This document shows, piece by piece, positions 8,772-15,718 of a stretch of 37,666 nt of DNA. This DNA is from Nocardia transvalensis NBRC 15921 (GTDB taxonomy: Bacteria > Actinomycetota > Actinomycetes > Mycobacteriales > Mycobacteriaceae): the NCBI RefSeq assembly GCF_000308875.1, contig NZ_BAGL01000017.1, positions 1 to 37,666 of the forward strand, in the 5' to 3' direction. The notes below the pieces were generated by a model. That model was not told the origin of the DNA. It made no database searches and was given only the letters and a program-made list of their open reading frames with translations. The position numbers were made by a program, and so were the translations under genes. Every line of letters starts with the position of its first letter. The first letter of the stretch is position 1.

Positions 8772-9497
8772 ATGGGTTCGGCTGGAGAGGTCACACAGGA
8801 GCGGCTGGCGGAACTGCGGCGGCGGATGGCCGCGGTTCCGGCGCGCGGCGCGGGTGCGACGACGCGCCGATCGCTGCGCCGGGAGGCGTTGCCGGTGCCG
8901 TCCGCGCTGGTGGAGCTGCTGCCCGACGGTGGCCTGCCGAAGGGGTCGGTGGTGGCGTACGCGGGGGCGGGTTCGCTGCTGACCGGACTGCTGGCCGCTG
9001 TGACCGGCAGCGGCGGGCATGCCGCCGTGGTGGGGCTGCCCCGGCTCGGCCTGCTCGCCGCGGCCGAGATGGGCGCCCGGCTGGACCGGCTGGCCGTGGT
9101 CCCCGATCCCGGATCGGATCCGGTGGAGGTCGCCGCGGTGTTGCTCGACGGCCTGGACCTGGTGGTGCTCGGCCTGGGCGGCCTGTCGGTGCCACCCAGC
9201 CGCACCCGCGTCCTCGCCGCGCGTGCCCGTAGCAAGGGCGCCACGCTCGTGGTGACCGGCGGCGCCTGGAGCGGCCCGGCCCTGCGCATCGAATCCCGGG
9301 TGGCCGGATACGGCGGCCTGGGCCGAGGCTGCGGCCGCCTGCGCACCCTCCGCCTGGACGTCCGAGTCCACGCCCGCACAGCCCCACCCCGCACCGGCAG
9401 CCTGGAACTGACCCCCCGCGCCGGGCGCGTCGAATGGATTGCGGCCCAGCCGAACACGCCCCGCCGCCTGAGCACAGTCCGAGAGGCTGTGTCATGA
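8772..9497 (+). CDS. imuA': ImuA', accessory factor of the SOS mutasome
   Basis: A 241-residue RecA/SulA-like protein of the mycobacterial ImuA' type. In mycobacteria it works with ImuB and DnaE2 in damage-induced mutagenic translesion synthesis. The sequence shows the family start VTQERLAELRRRMAAVP, then LVELLPDGGLPKGSVVAYAG and a degenerate ATPase-like core. The ATG after a GAGG motif was chosen; an earlier in-frame codon would place the LexA box inside the gene. It is first in an operon: its TGA overlaps the ATG of a small repeat ORF, with imuB next. Damage induction is implied by the LexA box. Confidence 0.85.
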   Translation: MGSAGEVTQERLAELRRRMAAVPARGAGATTRRSLRREALPVPSALVELLPDGGLPKGSVVAYAGAGSLLTGLLAAVTGSGGHAAVVGLPRLGLLAAAEMGARLDRLAVVPDPGSDPVEVAAVLLDGLDLVVLGLGGLSVPPSRTRVLAARARSKGATLVVTGGAWSGPALRIESRVAGYGGLGRGCGRLRTLRLDVRVHARTAPPRTGSLELTPRAGRVEWIAAQPNTPRRLSTVREAVS

Positions 9498-9652
9498 CAG
9501 CGCAGTCCCTTTCAAGCTACGGCGGTATGTGCCCCGCCCCGAGGCACGGTGGTGCGTTCCTCTGCTGCTCGAGCTACGGCGGCGTGTTCTCTGGCTCGGG
9601 GTGCGGCGGCACGTTTCCTGGCCTGGGTCGTGGCGGCGTGTACCCCGGGTGA
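9494..9652 (+). CDS. Small glycine-rich repeat ORF between imuA' and imuB
   Basis: A 52-codon frame starting with an ATGA overlap on the imuA' stop and ending 4 nt before the imuB ATG. After MTAQSLS it consists only of imperfect 9-10-residue units (SYGGMCPAP, SYGGVFSGS, GCGGTFPGL, GRGGVYPG), encoded by 27-30-bp DNA repeats. All unit lengths are multiples of three, so coupling from imuA' to imuB is not interrupted by a stop. It may be a real small protein, or a repeat expansion that has separated two genes that once overlapped. No family is recognised. Confidence 0.4.
   Translation: MTAQSLSSYGGMCPAPRHGGAFLCCSSYGGVFSGSGCGGTFPGLGRGGVYPG
9515..9649 (+). repeat. Tandem array of five imperfect 27-30-bp units
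   Basis: Units begin at 9515, 9542, 9572, 9599 and 9626, with lengths 27, 30, 27, 27 and 24. The shared core is CGGCGG followed by a T-rich stretch and CTGG or CCGG. Parts such as GTTTCCTGGCCTG resemble the TTTCCCGGCATG end of the hairpin-linked arrays elsewhere in the window, but the match is weak and common origin is uncertain. Confidence 0.7.
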
Positions 9653-9656
9653 CCGT

Positions 9657-11231
9657 ATGACTCAGCCTGGGGCGCGGCTCGGTTCCCGGGTGCTGGCGCT
9701 GTGGTGTCCGGATTGGCCGGCGGTGGCGGCGGCCGCGCTGGCGGATATACCGCCGACGCGGCCAGTGGTGGTGCTGCATGCCAATCGGGTGGTGGCGTGT
9801 TCGGTGGTGGCGCGGGCGGCGGGGGTGCAGCGCGGGCTGCGGCGGCGGGAGGCGCAGGCGCGGTGCCCGGATCTGTTCGTGGCACAGGCGGATCCGGACC
9901 GGGACGCGCGATTGTTCGAACCGGTCGTCGCGGCCGTGGACGCGACCGTGCCCGGCGTGGAGGTGCTGCGCCCGGGCCTGCTGGTGCTGACCGCGCGCGG
10001 CGCCGCCCGGTTCTTCGGATCCGAGGAGGCGGCGGCCGAGCGGCTCGTCGACGCGGTGTCGGCGGTCGGGGTGGAATGTCAGATCGGGATCGCCGACGTG
10101 TTGTTCACCGCGGTGGCCGCCGCCCGCCGGGCCACCCTCGTGCCACCGGGGCAGAGCGCGCGATTCCTGGCGCCGCTGCCGGTGGGCGAACTCGCCGCCG
10201 AACCGAGCCTGGCCGCGCCGGAACGCGCCGATCTGGTGGATCTGCTGCACCGCTTGGGATTACGCCGGATCGGCGATTTCGCCGCGCTGACCCCGGCCGA
10301 GGTCGCCTCCCGCTTCGGCGCCGACGCGATCCGCGCCCACCGCTGCGCCCGGGCGGAGCCGGAACGGCTGCCCTCGGCGCGCCCGCCCGATCCGGACCTG
10401 ACGGTGGAGTATCGGTGCGATCCGCCGATCGATCGCGTCGATGCCGCGGCCTTCGCCGGTCGCCTGCTGGCCACCCGGCTGCACGAGCGGCTGTCCGCCG
10501 CGTCGGTGGCCTGCACCCGCCTGTCTGTGATCGCGGAAACCGCCGCCGGGGAAAGCCTTTCGCGCATCTGGCGCTGCGCCGAACCGCTCACCCCCGAGGA
10601 CACCGCCGACCGGGTGCGCTGGCAGCTGGACGGCTGGCTCACCCATCGCGGCCGCCCGGCCCCGACCGCCCCGATCACGCTGCTCCGGCTGGAACCCGTC
10701 GAGGTGGTGACGGCGGGCACGCTGCAACTCGGGCTGTGGGGCGGGGTCGGAGAGGGTGACGAGCGCGCCCGCCGCGCCCTGGTCCGGGTGCAGGGACTGC
10801 TGGGCGGGGAGGCGGTGCGGGTCGGCGTCCTCAGCGGCGGCCGCGGCCCGGCCGAACGCGTCACCCTGGTCGCCCTGGGAGACGAACAGGTTCCCGCCGC
10901 CGACCCGGCGCTGCCCTGGCCCGGCCGGCTGCCCGAACCCGCCCCCGCCGTGGTGCTGGTCAACCATCCCGGCGTCACCCTGGAGGCCGCCGACGGCACC
11001 CCCGTCTGGATCACCGACCGCGGCCTGTTCACCGCCGACCCCGCCACCCTGCACTGGGGCGCCAAACACTGGGAAGTCACCGCCTGGACCGGCCCCTGGC
11101 TCCTCGACGAACGCTGGTGGACCACCGCCCGCCCCACCGCCCGCACCCAAATCCTCCTGTCCGCCGAAGTCCGCGCGTTACTACTACTCGGCTACAACAA
11201 CGCCTGGCACGTCGAGGGCCTCTACGAGTAG
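9657..11231 (+). CDS. imuB: ImuB, Y-family-polymerase-like mutasome hub protein
   Basis: A 524-residue Y-family polymerase homologue. The N-terminus (RVLALWCPDWPAVA) and the fingers/thumb segments match the family. The acidic SIDE-type catalytic motif is replaced by RPGLLVL, so it should be catalytically dead like mycobacterial ImuB, which bridges ImuA', DnaE2 and the sliding clamp. A clamp-binding motif QLGLWG is visible at residues 357-362, close in sequence and place to the mycobacterial QLPLWG. The ATG lies 4 nt after the small repeat ORF; a GTG six codons upstream is an alternative. It is co-transcribed with imuA' and damage-inducible by inference. Confidence 0.92.
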   Translation: MTQPGARLGSRVLALWCPDWPAVAAAALADIPPTRPVVVLHANRVVACSVVARAAGVQRGLRRREAQARCPDLFVAQADPDRDARLFEPVVAAVDATVPGVEVLRPGLLVLTARGAARFFGSEEAAAERLVDAVSAVGVECQIGIADVLFTAVAAARRATLVPPGQSARFLAPLPVGELAAEPSLAAPERADLVDLLHRLGLRRIGDFAALTPAEVASRFGADAIRAHRCARAEPERLPSARPPDPDLTVEYRCDPPIDRVDAAAFAGRLLATRLHERLSAASVACTRLSVIAETAAGESLSRIWRCAEPLTPEDTADRVRWQLDGWLTHRGRPAPTAPITLLRLEPVEVVTAGTLQLGLWGGVGEGDERARRALVRVQGLLGGEAVRVGVLSGGRGPAERVTLVALGDEQVPAADPALPWPGRLPEPAPAVVLVNHPGVTLEAADGTPVWITDRGLFTADPATLHWGAKHWEVTAWTGPWLLDERWWTTARPTARTQILLSAEVRALLLLGYNNAWHVEGLYE

Positions 11232-11235
11232 TCCG

Positions 11236-11331
11236 CCGCACTGGGCATTACCCGCCATGCCGCACTGGGCATTACCCGTCATGCCGCACTGGGCATTACC
11301 CGTCATGCCGCACTACACATTTCCCGGCATG
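11236..11331 (+). repeat. Tandem array of 24-bp units leading into a hairpin
   Basis: Three near-identical 24-bp units (11236, 11260, 11284) of the form CCGCACTGGGCATTACCC plus GTCATG, and a fourth degenerate unit at 11308-11331 ending in TTTCCCGGCATG. The end of the fourth unit is the left arm of the adjoining hairpin. The array starts 5 nt after the imuB stop codon. Confidence 0.9.
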
Positions 11332-11344
11332 CTTTTGGCCGGGA
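11322..11344. repeat. Dispersed hairpin element (loop ATGCTTTTG)
   Basis: Arms TCCCGGC and GCCGGGA around the 9-nt loop ATGCTTTTG. It lies between the convergent imuB and methyltransferase genes and may serve as terminator. Other copies of the family are at 28556-28580, 28587-28613, 30075-30099, 33793-33817 and 36841-36863. Confidence 0.85.
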
Positions 11345-11357
11345 TCTCTTGCCGCAG

Positions 11358-12059
11358 CTACCGCGGCAGCCCCCAGACCAGGGCCATGGTGAAGGGGTGG
11401 CCGCGTAGGTGGGACCACTTGGGTTTGGTGGTGAGCCAGGCGTCGTCCACCACCGCCTCGACGGCTTCGGTGAGTTGCCAACCGGCGGCGACTCCGGCGG
11501 TGACGTGCTCGCTGAACAGGTGCAGGTGGGTGCTGATCGCCAGCGGCTCACCGGATTCGGGTGTGTAGTGGGTCGGCATCCCGGTCACCATCATGAACTG
11601 CGGGTGATAGCTGACGAGGACGAAGGAGCCGCCGGGCGCGGCCAGCCGCCGGGCCTCGGCGTAGAACGGCGCGAGGTCGGGCAGATGCTCGTCGATCAGC
11701 GACGAGATCACCAGATCGTATGCGCTGCCGGGCAATCCGGTCTCACGCACATCGCCCAGGGCGAGGGTGGTGTGCGCGCCGCGCTCGCGGGCCCGCGACA
11801 GCATGCCCTCGCTCAGATCGACGCCGTCGATGTGGGAGACGCCCTGTCCGCGCAGCCACTCACCGGTGCGCCCGGTGCCGCACCCCAGATCGGCGGCGCG
11901 GCCCACCGCACCCCAGTCGGGCCGTCGCAGCCGGTTCAGCAGCGCGAGATCCATCTCGTCCATGACGGTCTGCTCGTAGGTGGGCGCCCACCCGTCGTAT
12001 CCGGTGGCGACGTCCACGGTCCGGTAGTTGCGTCGGTCGAAATCCGCGAAGGCAGGCAT
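11358..12059 (-). CDS. Class I SAM-dependent methyltransferase
   Basis: A 233-residue cytoplasmic protein with a Rossmann-type SAM domain. Motif I is ADLGCGTGRTG (about residues 56-66), the acidic end of strand 2 is GVDLSEGML, and LALGDVRETGLPG and YDLVISSLIDEHL follow in the usual order. The C-terminal part (FSEHVTAGVAAGWQL...) gives no clue to the substrate. Related enzymes methylate small molecules. It is monocistronic by its position, convergent with imuB and followed upstream by a separately oriented promoter gap of 78 nt from the HxlR gene. Confidence 0.85.
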   Translation of the reverse strand: MPAFADFDRRNYRTVDVATGYDGWAPTYEQTVMDEMDLALLNRLRRPDWGAVGRAADLGCGTGRTGEWLRGQGVSHIDGVDLSEGMLSRARERGAHTTLALGDVRETGLPGSAYDLVISSLIDEHLPDLAPFYAEARRLAAPGGSFVLVSYHPQFMMVTGMPTHYTPESGEPLAISTHLHLFSEHVTAGVAAGWQLTEAVEAVVDDAWLTTKPKWSHLRGHPFTMALVWGLPR

Positions 12060-12137
12060 GCGCCGCAGTATCGCGCGCCCGGCCCTACCCCGGGCAACTC
12101 ATTTACGTGCGGCCGCGCCGAATGCCGTTGCGGAGGG

Positions 12138-12659
12138 TCACGGTTCGGTGGTCGGCTCCGCGGGGGTCACGCCGCCCCGCCGGGCCAGCACCCGCGTGCC
12201 CGGGCCCGACGCCGCGCCCGGTCCGGCGAGAGCCGTCGTATTCGCGCTCGTCACCGGCTCACCGCATTCCGAGCAGCAGACCCGCGGGGTGAATTCCGCG
12301 CCGCAGTCGTCGTGGACCAGCCGCACCGGCGGCCCGCCCGGCGGCGTCGCCCACTTGTCGCCCCAGGCCATCAGCGCCAGCAGCACCGGCACCAGATCCC
12401 GCCCGGATTCGGTGAGGTGATACTCGTGCCGCAGCGGCCGCTCCCGATACACCCGGCGCTCCACGACGCCGTCGTCGACCAGCGCCTCGAGCCGGCGCGT
12501 GAGCAGATTGCGGGAGATGCCGAGATCCTCCGCGATGTCGTCGAACCGGTGCAGGCCCAGGTGGAGGTCCCGCACGATCAGCAGCGTCCACCATTCCCCG
12601 ACGCGTTCCAGGGCCTGCCCGATCGAGCAGTGCATCTCCGCGAAGCTGGTCCGTTGCAT
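12138..12659 (-). CDS. HxlR-family transcriptional regulator
   Basis: A 173-residue winged-helix protein. The HxlR signature is clear: N-terminal Cys11 in CSIGQALERVGEWW, then LHRFDDIAEDLGISRNLLTRRLEALVDDGVVER and the wing RHEYHLTESGRDL. The conserved early Cys is the redox- or electrophile-sensing residue in several family members. The C-terminal extension carries a Cys cluster (CGAEF...CCSECGE) that could bind metal or react with electrophiles, followed by a Pro/Ala-rich tail. It is divergent from a tautomerase gene, and paired palindromes lie between them, so it probably regulates itself and that gene. Confidence 0.9.
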   Translation of the reverse strand: MQRTSFAEMHCSIGQALERVGEWWTLLIVRDLHLGLHRFDDIAEDLGISRNLLTRRLEALVDDGVVERRVYRERPLRHEYHLTESGRDLVPVLLALMAWGDKWATPPGGPPVRLVHDDCGAEFTPRVCCSECGEPVTSANTTALAGPGAASGPGTRVLARRGGVTPAEPTTEP

Positions 12660-12680
12660 GCCCCCAGTCTAGAGGGTTGA

Positions 12681-12729
12681 TTCATTGAACTCACCCGGCG
12701 TACGGTGATTCCGCCGAGAGTTCAATGAA
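12681..12729. promoter_or_regulatory. Paired operator sites between HxlR and tautomerase genes
   Basis: A perfect 12-bp inverted repeat, TTCATTGAACTC at 12681-12692 and GAGTTCAATGAA at 12718-12729, with a 25-bp gap. Each arm contains its own small dyad, TTCA-N-TGAA, so each can bind one dimer. The right site lies 11 nt before the tautomerase ATG, well placed for repression by the HxlR protein. Confidence 0.75.
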
Positions 12730-12740
12730 AGGACTAACTA

Positions 12741-13175
12741 ATGCCGTTCGTGGAGTTGTTCGTACCCAAGGGCTCGCTCGACCAGGACCGTCGCGAGCAG
12801 ATCGGCGGCCGGCTGGTGTCGGAGGTGATGCTCGCCGAGGGTGCGCCGGATACCGAGGCGGCCCGCTCGATCTCCTGGCTGGTGGTGAACGAAATCGACG
12901 CCTGGTTCGTCGGCGGCCGGCAACTGCCCGCCGGAGAGAAGCCGAAATACGTGGTGCGCGTGGGCGTTCCGGCCGGTTCGATGAACGACGCCAAACGCGA
13001 GGACATCGTCCGGCGCGTCACGCGGGTGCTCGCCGACGCCGACGACGAACCGTCGCGCTTCACCCAGGCCGCCAGTGCCTGGGTGCACATCAACGAGATC
13101 CCGGAGGGCAACTGGGGTGCGCGCGGCGAGATCGTGCGCATCGAGGACATCGTCGCCCTGGTGTCGGCGGGCTGA
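12741..13175 (+). CDS. Tautomerase-superfamily protein
   Basis: A 144-residue protein of the 4-oxalocrotonate tautomerase / MIF superfamily type. The mature N-terminus would be Pro2, the catalytic base of this superfamily, followed by the usual strand FVELFVPKGSL and helix DQDRREQIGGRLVSEVM. A second similar beta-alpha unit (YVVRVGVPAGSMNDAKREDIVRRVTRVL) gives the double length. HxlR regulators next to tautomerase genes are a known pairing in actinobacteria. The operators overlapping its leader suggest induction by a ligand of the HxlR protein. The substrate is unknown. Confidence 0.85.
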   Translation: MPFVELFVPKGSLDQDRREQIGGRLVSEVMLAEGAPDTEAARSISWLVVNEIDAWFVGGRQLPAGEKPKYVVRVGVPAGSMNDAKREDIVRRVTRVLADADDEPSRFTQAASAWVHINEIPEGNWGARGEIVRIEDIVALVSAG

Positions 13176-13204
13176 ACCGCCGCTCGCGACGGCCCGTACC
13201 CTGG

Positions 13205-13978
13205 ATGATCGTGGAATCTACTGTCACCCGGGTGCCGCTGGACGGCGTACTGATCGCCTATCGCGATTCCGGGACGCCGGCAGTGGAACATCCGCTGTCG
13301 GACGTCCCGGTGCTGCTGGTGCACGGCATGGGCGGGGACGGGCACACCTGGGATCGGATCGCGCGGCAGCTGGTCCAGCTGGGCCGCCGGGTGATCATCC
13401 CGGATCTGCGTGGCCACGGCCGCAGCGCGCACACCGCCGACTACCGGTTCGACGAATTCGGCGCCGACCTGCTGCGGCTGTGCGATCTGCTCGGGCTGAC
13501 CACCGTGGATCTGGTCGGCCACTCGCTCGGCGGTTACGCGGTGTCGTGCGTGGCGATCGAGCGTCCCGCACTGGCGCGACGGCTCGTGCTCGAGGAACTG
13601 CCGCTACCGCTGCGCTCCGGCGACGAACAGCTCACCCTCACCCGCCGCCTGCCGAGCCCGCCGGAGTTGTGGCACGCCACCACCAGCCTGCTCCGGCATC
13701 CGCGCGCGGTGCTGGCCTTCGACCGATCGATGACGCGGATCGCGCTGGAACAGTTCCGCAAGCCGAATCCGGAATGGTGGGACCGGTTGGCGGACATCAC
13801 CGCACCCACCCTCACGCTGCGCGGCGGCCCCGGTGGCATGGTCGACCCGGAGAAGCTGGCGGTCTTCCACACCTCGGTCCCCGACTGCACCGTCGGCGCG
13901 TTCGACTGCGGGCACAGCATCCACCGCGACCGCTACCAGCAGTTCTCCGCGGCGGTACTGCCGTTCCTCGGCCACTGA
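13205..13978 (+). CDS. Alpha/beta-hydrolase
   Basis: A 257-residue hydrolase. It shows the oxyanion region LLVHGMGGDGHTWD, nucleophile Ser107 in VGHSLGGYA, an acid near Asp214 in GGMVDPE, and catalytic His237 in CGHSIHRD. PDLRGHGRS is typical of the esterase/haloperoxidase-like group. The start ATG ATC GTG was chosen at the beginning of homology; the first ATG has no strong ribosome binding site. It begins 29 nt after the tautomerase stop on the same strand, so it may share the HxlR-controlled promoter. The substrate is not predictable. Confidence 0.88.
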   Translation: MIVESTVTRVPLDGVLIAYRDSGTPAVEHPLSDVPVLLVHGMGGDGHTWDRIARQLVQLGRRVIIPDLRGHGRSAHTADYRFDEFGADLLRLCDLLGLTTVDLVGHSLGGYAVSCVAIERPALARRLVLEELPLPLRSGDEQLTLTRRLPSPPELWHATTSLLRHPRAVLAFDRSMTRIALEQFRKPNPEWWDRLADITAPTLTLRGGPGGMVDPEKLAVFHTSVPDCTVGAFDCGHSIHRDRYQQFSAAVLPFLGH

Positions 13979-14006
13979 GCCGCGCACGGCTTCTACAGTG
14001 GAAATC

Positions 14007-14567
14007 ATGTCCGCTCTGGAGCGTCCGACCCTGTTCTTTCCCGATGAGCAGTCGTTTCGGGACTGGCTGGAGGCCAATCATGCCGCGGTAGACGGCATCT
14101 GGCTGAAATTCGCGAAGAAGGGTTCGGGGATCGCCTCCCTCGACTACGCGGGCGCGTTACGGCAGGCGCTGTGTTTCGGCTGGATCGACGGCCAGGCCCG
14201 CTCGCACGACGACGATTTCTACCTGGTCGGATTCACCCCGCGCCGGCGCCGCAGCCCCTGGTCGCAGCGCAATATCGGCCTGGTCGAGGAGCTGATCGCC
14301 CAGGAGCTGATGCACCCGGCCGGGCATGCCGAGATCGAGCGCGCCAAGGCGGACGGGCGCTGGGCCAACGCCTACGGCCGCGAACTACCCCAGGATTTCC
14401 ACGACGCGCTGGCGGCCTCCCCGCCGGCGGCGGCGTTCTTCGAGACCCTCGACAACCAGTCCCGCGCCGCGATCAGCTACCACCTGGCCAATGCCGTGCG
14501 GCCGGAGACCAGGGCCCGGCGGATGGAACAGATCATCGCCAAACTGGCTGCGGGCCAGCGTTTCTGA
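14007..14567 (+). CDS. YdeI/OmdA-family protein
   Basis: A 186-residue cytoplasmic protein of the YdeI / OmpD-associated family. Visible signatures are the N-terminal FFPDEQSFRDWLEANH, then YAGALRQALCFGWIDGQ, FTPRRRRSPWSQRN and a C-terminal SRAAISYHLANAVRPETRARR. Family members have been linked to bacteriocin or antimicrobial tolerance in other bacteria, but the biochemical activity is unknown. It starts 28 nt after the hydrolase on the same strand and ends 8 nt from the convergent dehydrogenase gene. Confidence 0.88.
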   Translation: MSALERPTLFFPDEQSFRDWLEANHAAVDGIWLKFAKKGSGIASLDYAGALRQALCFGWIDGQARSHDDDFYLVGFTPRRRRSPWSQRNIGLVEELIAQELMHPAGHAEIERAKADGRWANAYGRELPQDFHDALAASPPAAAFFETLDNQSRAAISYHLANAVRPETRARRMEQIIAKLAAGQRF

Positions 14568-14575
14568 CGCCCCGG

Positions 14576-15559
14576 CTACCAGTAGGTGCCGGGGATCAGA
14601 CGAGTGGCGCGGCGGAGCGTGGCCCGGGTGACGCGGCCCGCGGCGGAGGGCCGGCGCTGGGGTTCCGCCTGGGGGACAGGGGTTTCCGCGGGCTCCTCCG
14701 GTACCGCCTCGCCCTTGGCCGCGGGGGAATCCGGCAGCGCACGGTAGTAGCGGTGCATGACGCGGTCCTTGAACCGCGGGGTGAACAGGGTGCCGTACTC
14801 GGCCAGGGTGCCGATCGGCACGTCGATGCGCTTGGGACGCTCGGTGAGGGCGCGCACGATGGTGGCCGCGGCCCATTCGGGCGACTCCGACGGCCCCTGC
14901 CTGCCGCTCGGCGCGATCATCGGCGTGCGCACCAGCGGCATGTGGATGGTGGTGAAAGTGATGTTGTCGGCGAGCATTTCGGCCGCCGTCACCTCGGCGA
15001 ACTTGTCGAGGGCGGCCTTGGAGGCCAGGTAGGCGGCGAAGCGGGGCGTGGCGGCCTGCACGCCGGCGCTGGAGATGTTGACGATGTGGCCGAATTTGCG
15101 CTCGCGCATCTGCGGCAGCAGCGCCAGCGTCAGCCGGACCGCGCCGAAGTAGTTGACCGCCATGGTGCGCTCGAAGTCGTGCAGCCGGTCGACGGAGCGG
15201 TGCACCGCGCGGCGGATGGACCGGCCGGCATTGTTGACCAGCATGTCGACGTGGTGGTGCCGGTCGAGGATGGTCTTGACGGTGTGGTCGACGGAGTCGG
15301 AGTCGGTGACGTCGCACTGGTAGCCGTAGGCCTCGCCGCCCGCGGCCGTGATCTCGCCGACCACGGCCTCCAGCTCGTCGCCCCGGCGCGCGAGCAGGAA
15401 GACGACCGCGCCCTTCTCGGCGACCGCGAGCGCGGCGGCCCGGCCGATGCCGGAGGAGGCGCCGGTGATGAGGACGTGCTTGCCGGTCAGGTCCCGGCGG
15501 GCGCGGCGGCGGGCCAGGTAGCCGGATTCGACCGTGGCATCCGCATGGTTGTCGGTCAT
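14576..15559 (-). CDS. Short-chain dehydrogenase/reductase
   Basis: A 327-residue SDR-type oxidoreductase. The cofactor loop is ITGASSGIGRA, with CDVTDSDS, NNAGRS, and the catalytic Ser and Tyr-x-x-x-Lys in VNISSAGVQ and AAYLASKAALD. The C-terminal extension (about residues 250-327), ending in RLIPGTYW, resembles the SDR domains of mycobacterial lipid reductases; lipid substrates are a guess. The ATG follows AAGGGAG; a GTG directly before it is equally possible. The promoter holds a near-ideal palindrome, so it is probably repressed by an unlinked regulator. It is divergent from dnaE2. Confidence 0.88.
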   Translation of the reverse strand: MTDNHADATVESGYLARRRARRDLTGKHVLITGASSGIGRAAALAVAEKGAVVFLLARRGDELEAVVGEITAAGGEAYGYQCDVTDSDSVDHTVKTILDRHHHVDMLVNNAGRSIRRAVHRSVDRLHDFERTMAVNYFGAVRLTLALLPQMRERKFGHIVNISSAGVQAATPRFAAYLASKAALDKFAEVTAAEMLADNITFTTIHMPLVRTPMIAPSGRQGPSESPEWAAATIVRALTERPKRIDVPIGTLAEYGTLFTPRFKDRVMHRYYRALPDSPAAKGEAVPEEPAETPVPQAEPQRRPSAAGRVTRATLRRATRLIPGTYW

Positions 15560-15588
15560 CACTGCTCCCTTGCAGGTCGAGTTGAGAC

Positions 15589-15610
15589 GAACTTACTCCA
15601 AAGTAAGTTC
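15589..15610. promoter_or_regulatory. Palindromic operator in front of the SDR gene
   Basis: Perfect 9-bp arms GAACTTACT and AGTAAGTTC around CCAA, starting 30 nt upstream of the SDR start codon. Size and symmetry fit a TetR-family operator. No regulator gene adjoins it, so the binding protein is unknown. Confidence 0.7.
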
Positions 15611-15666
15611 CATCGCCAACGTGAGTTCGTCACAGTCCTGCAACCCTGCGTCGGACCCGGGTGTCA

Positions 15667-15682
15667 TCGAATGTATGTTCGA
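15667..15682 (+). promoter_or_regulatory. SOS (LexA) box upstream of dnaE2
   Basis: TCGAATGTATGTTCGA differs from the consensus TCGAAC-N4-GTTCGA at one base and lies 36 nt before the dnaE2 start. It mirrors the imuA' box (one mismatch, opposite half), so both mutasome transcripts should respond to LexA. Confidence 0.88.
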
Positions 15683-15718
15683 CGATAATGGAAACCGATC
15701 GGTCTGCCGGAGGTGTGC

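Noticed and set aside
11236..11344. C-terminal extension peptide (PHWALPVMPHWALP... FPGMLLAG) in another frame after imuB
   Set aside because: The frame arises from the repeat array and hairpin; similar peptide strings appear at other copies of the element, so it is repeat-derived, not a gene.
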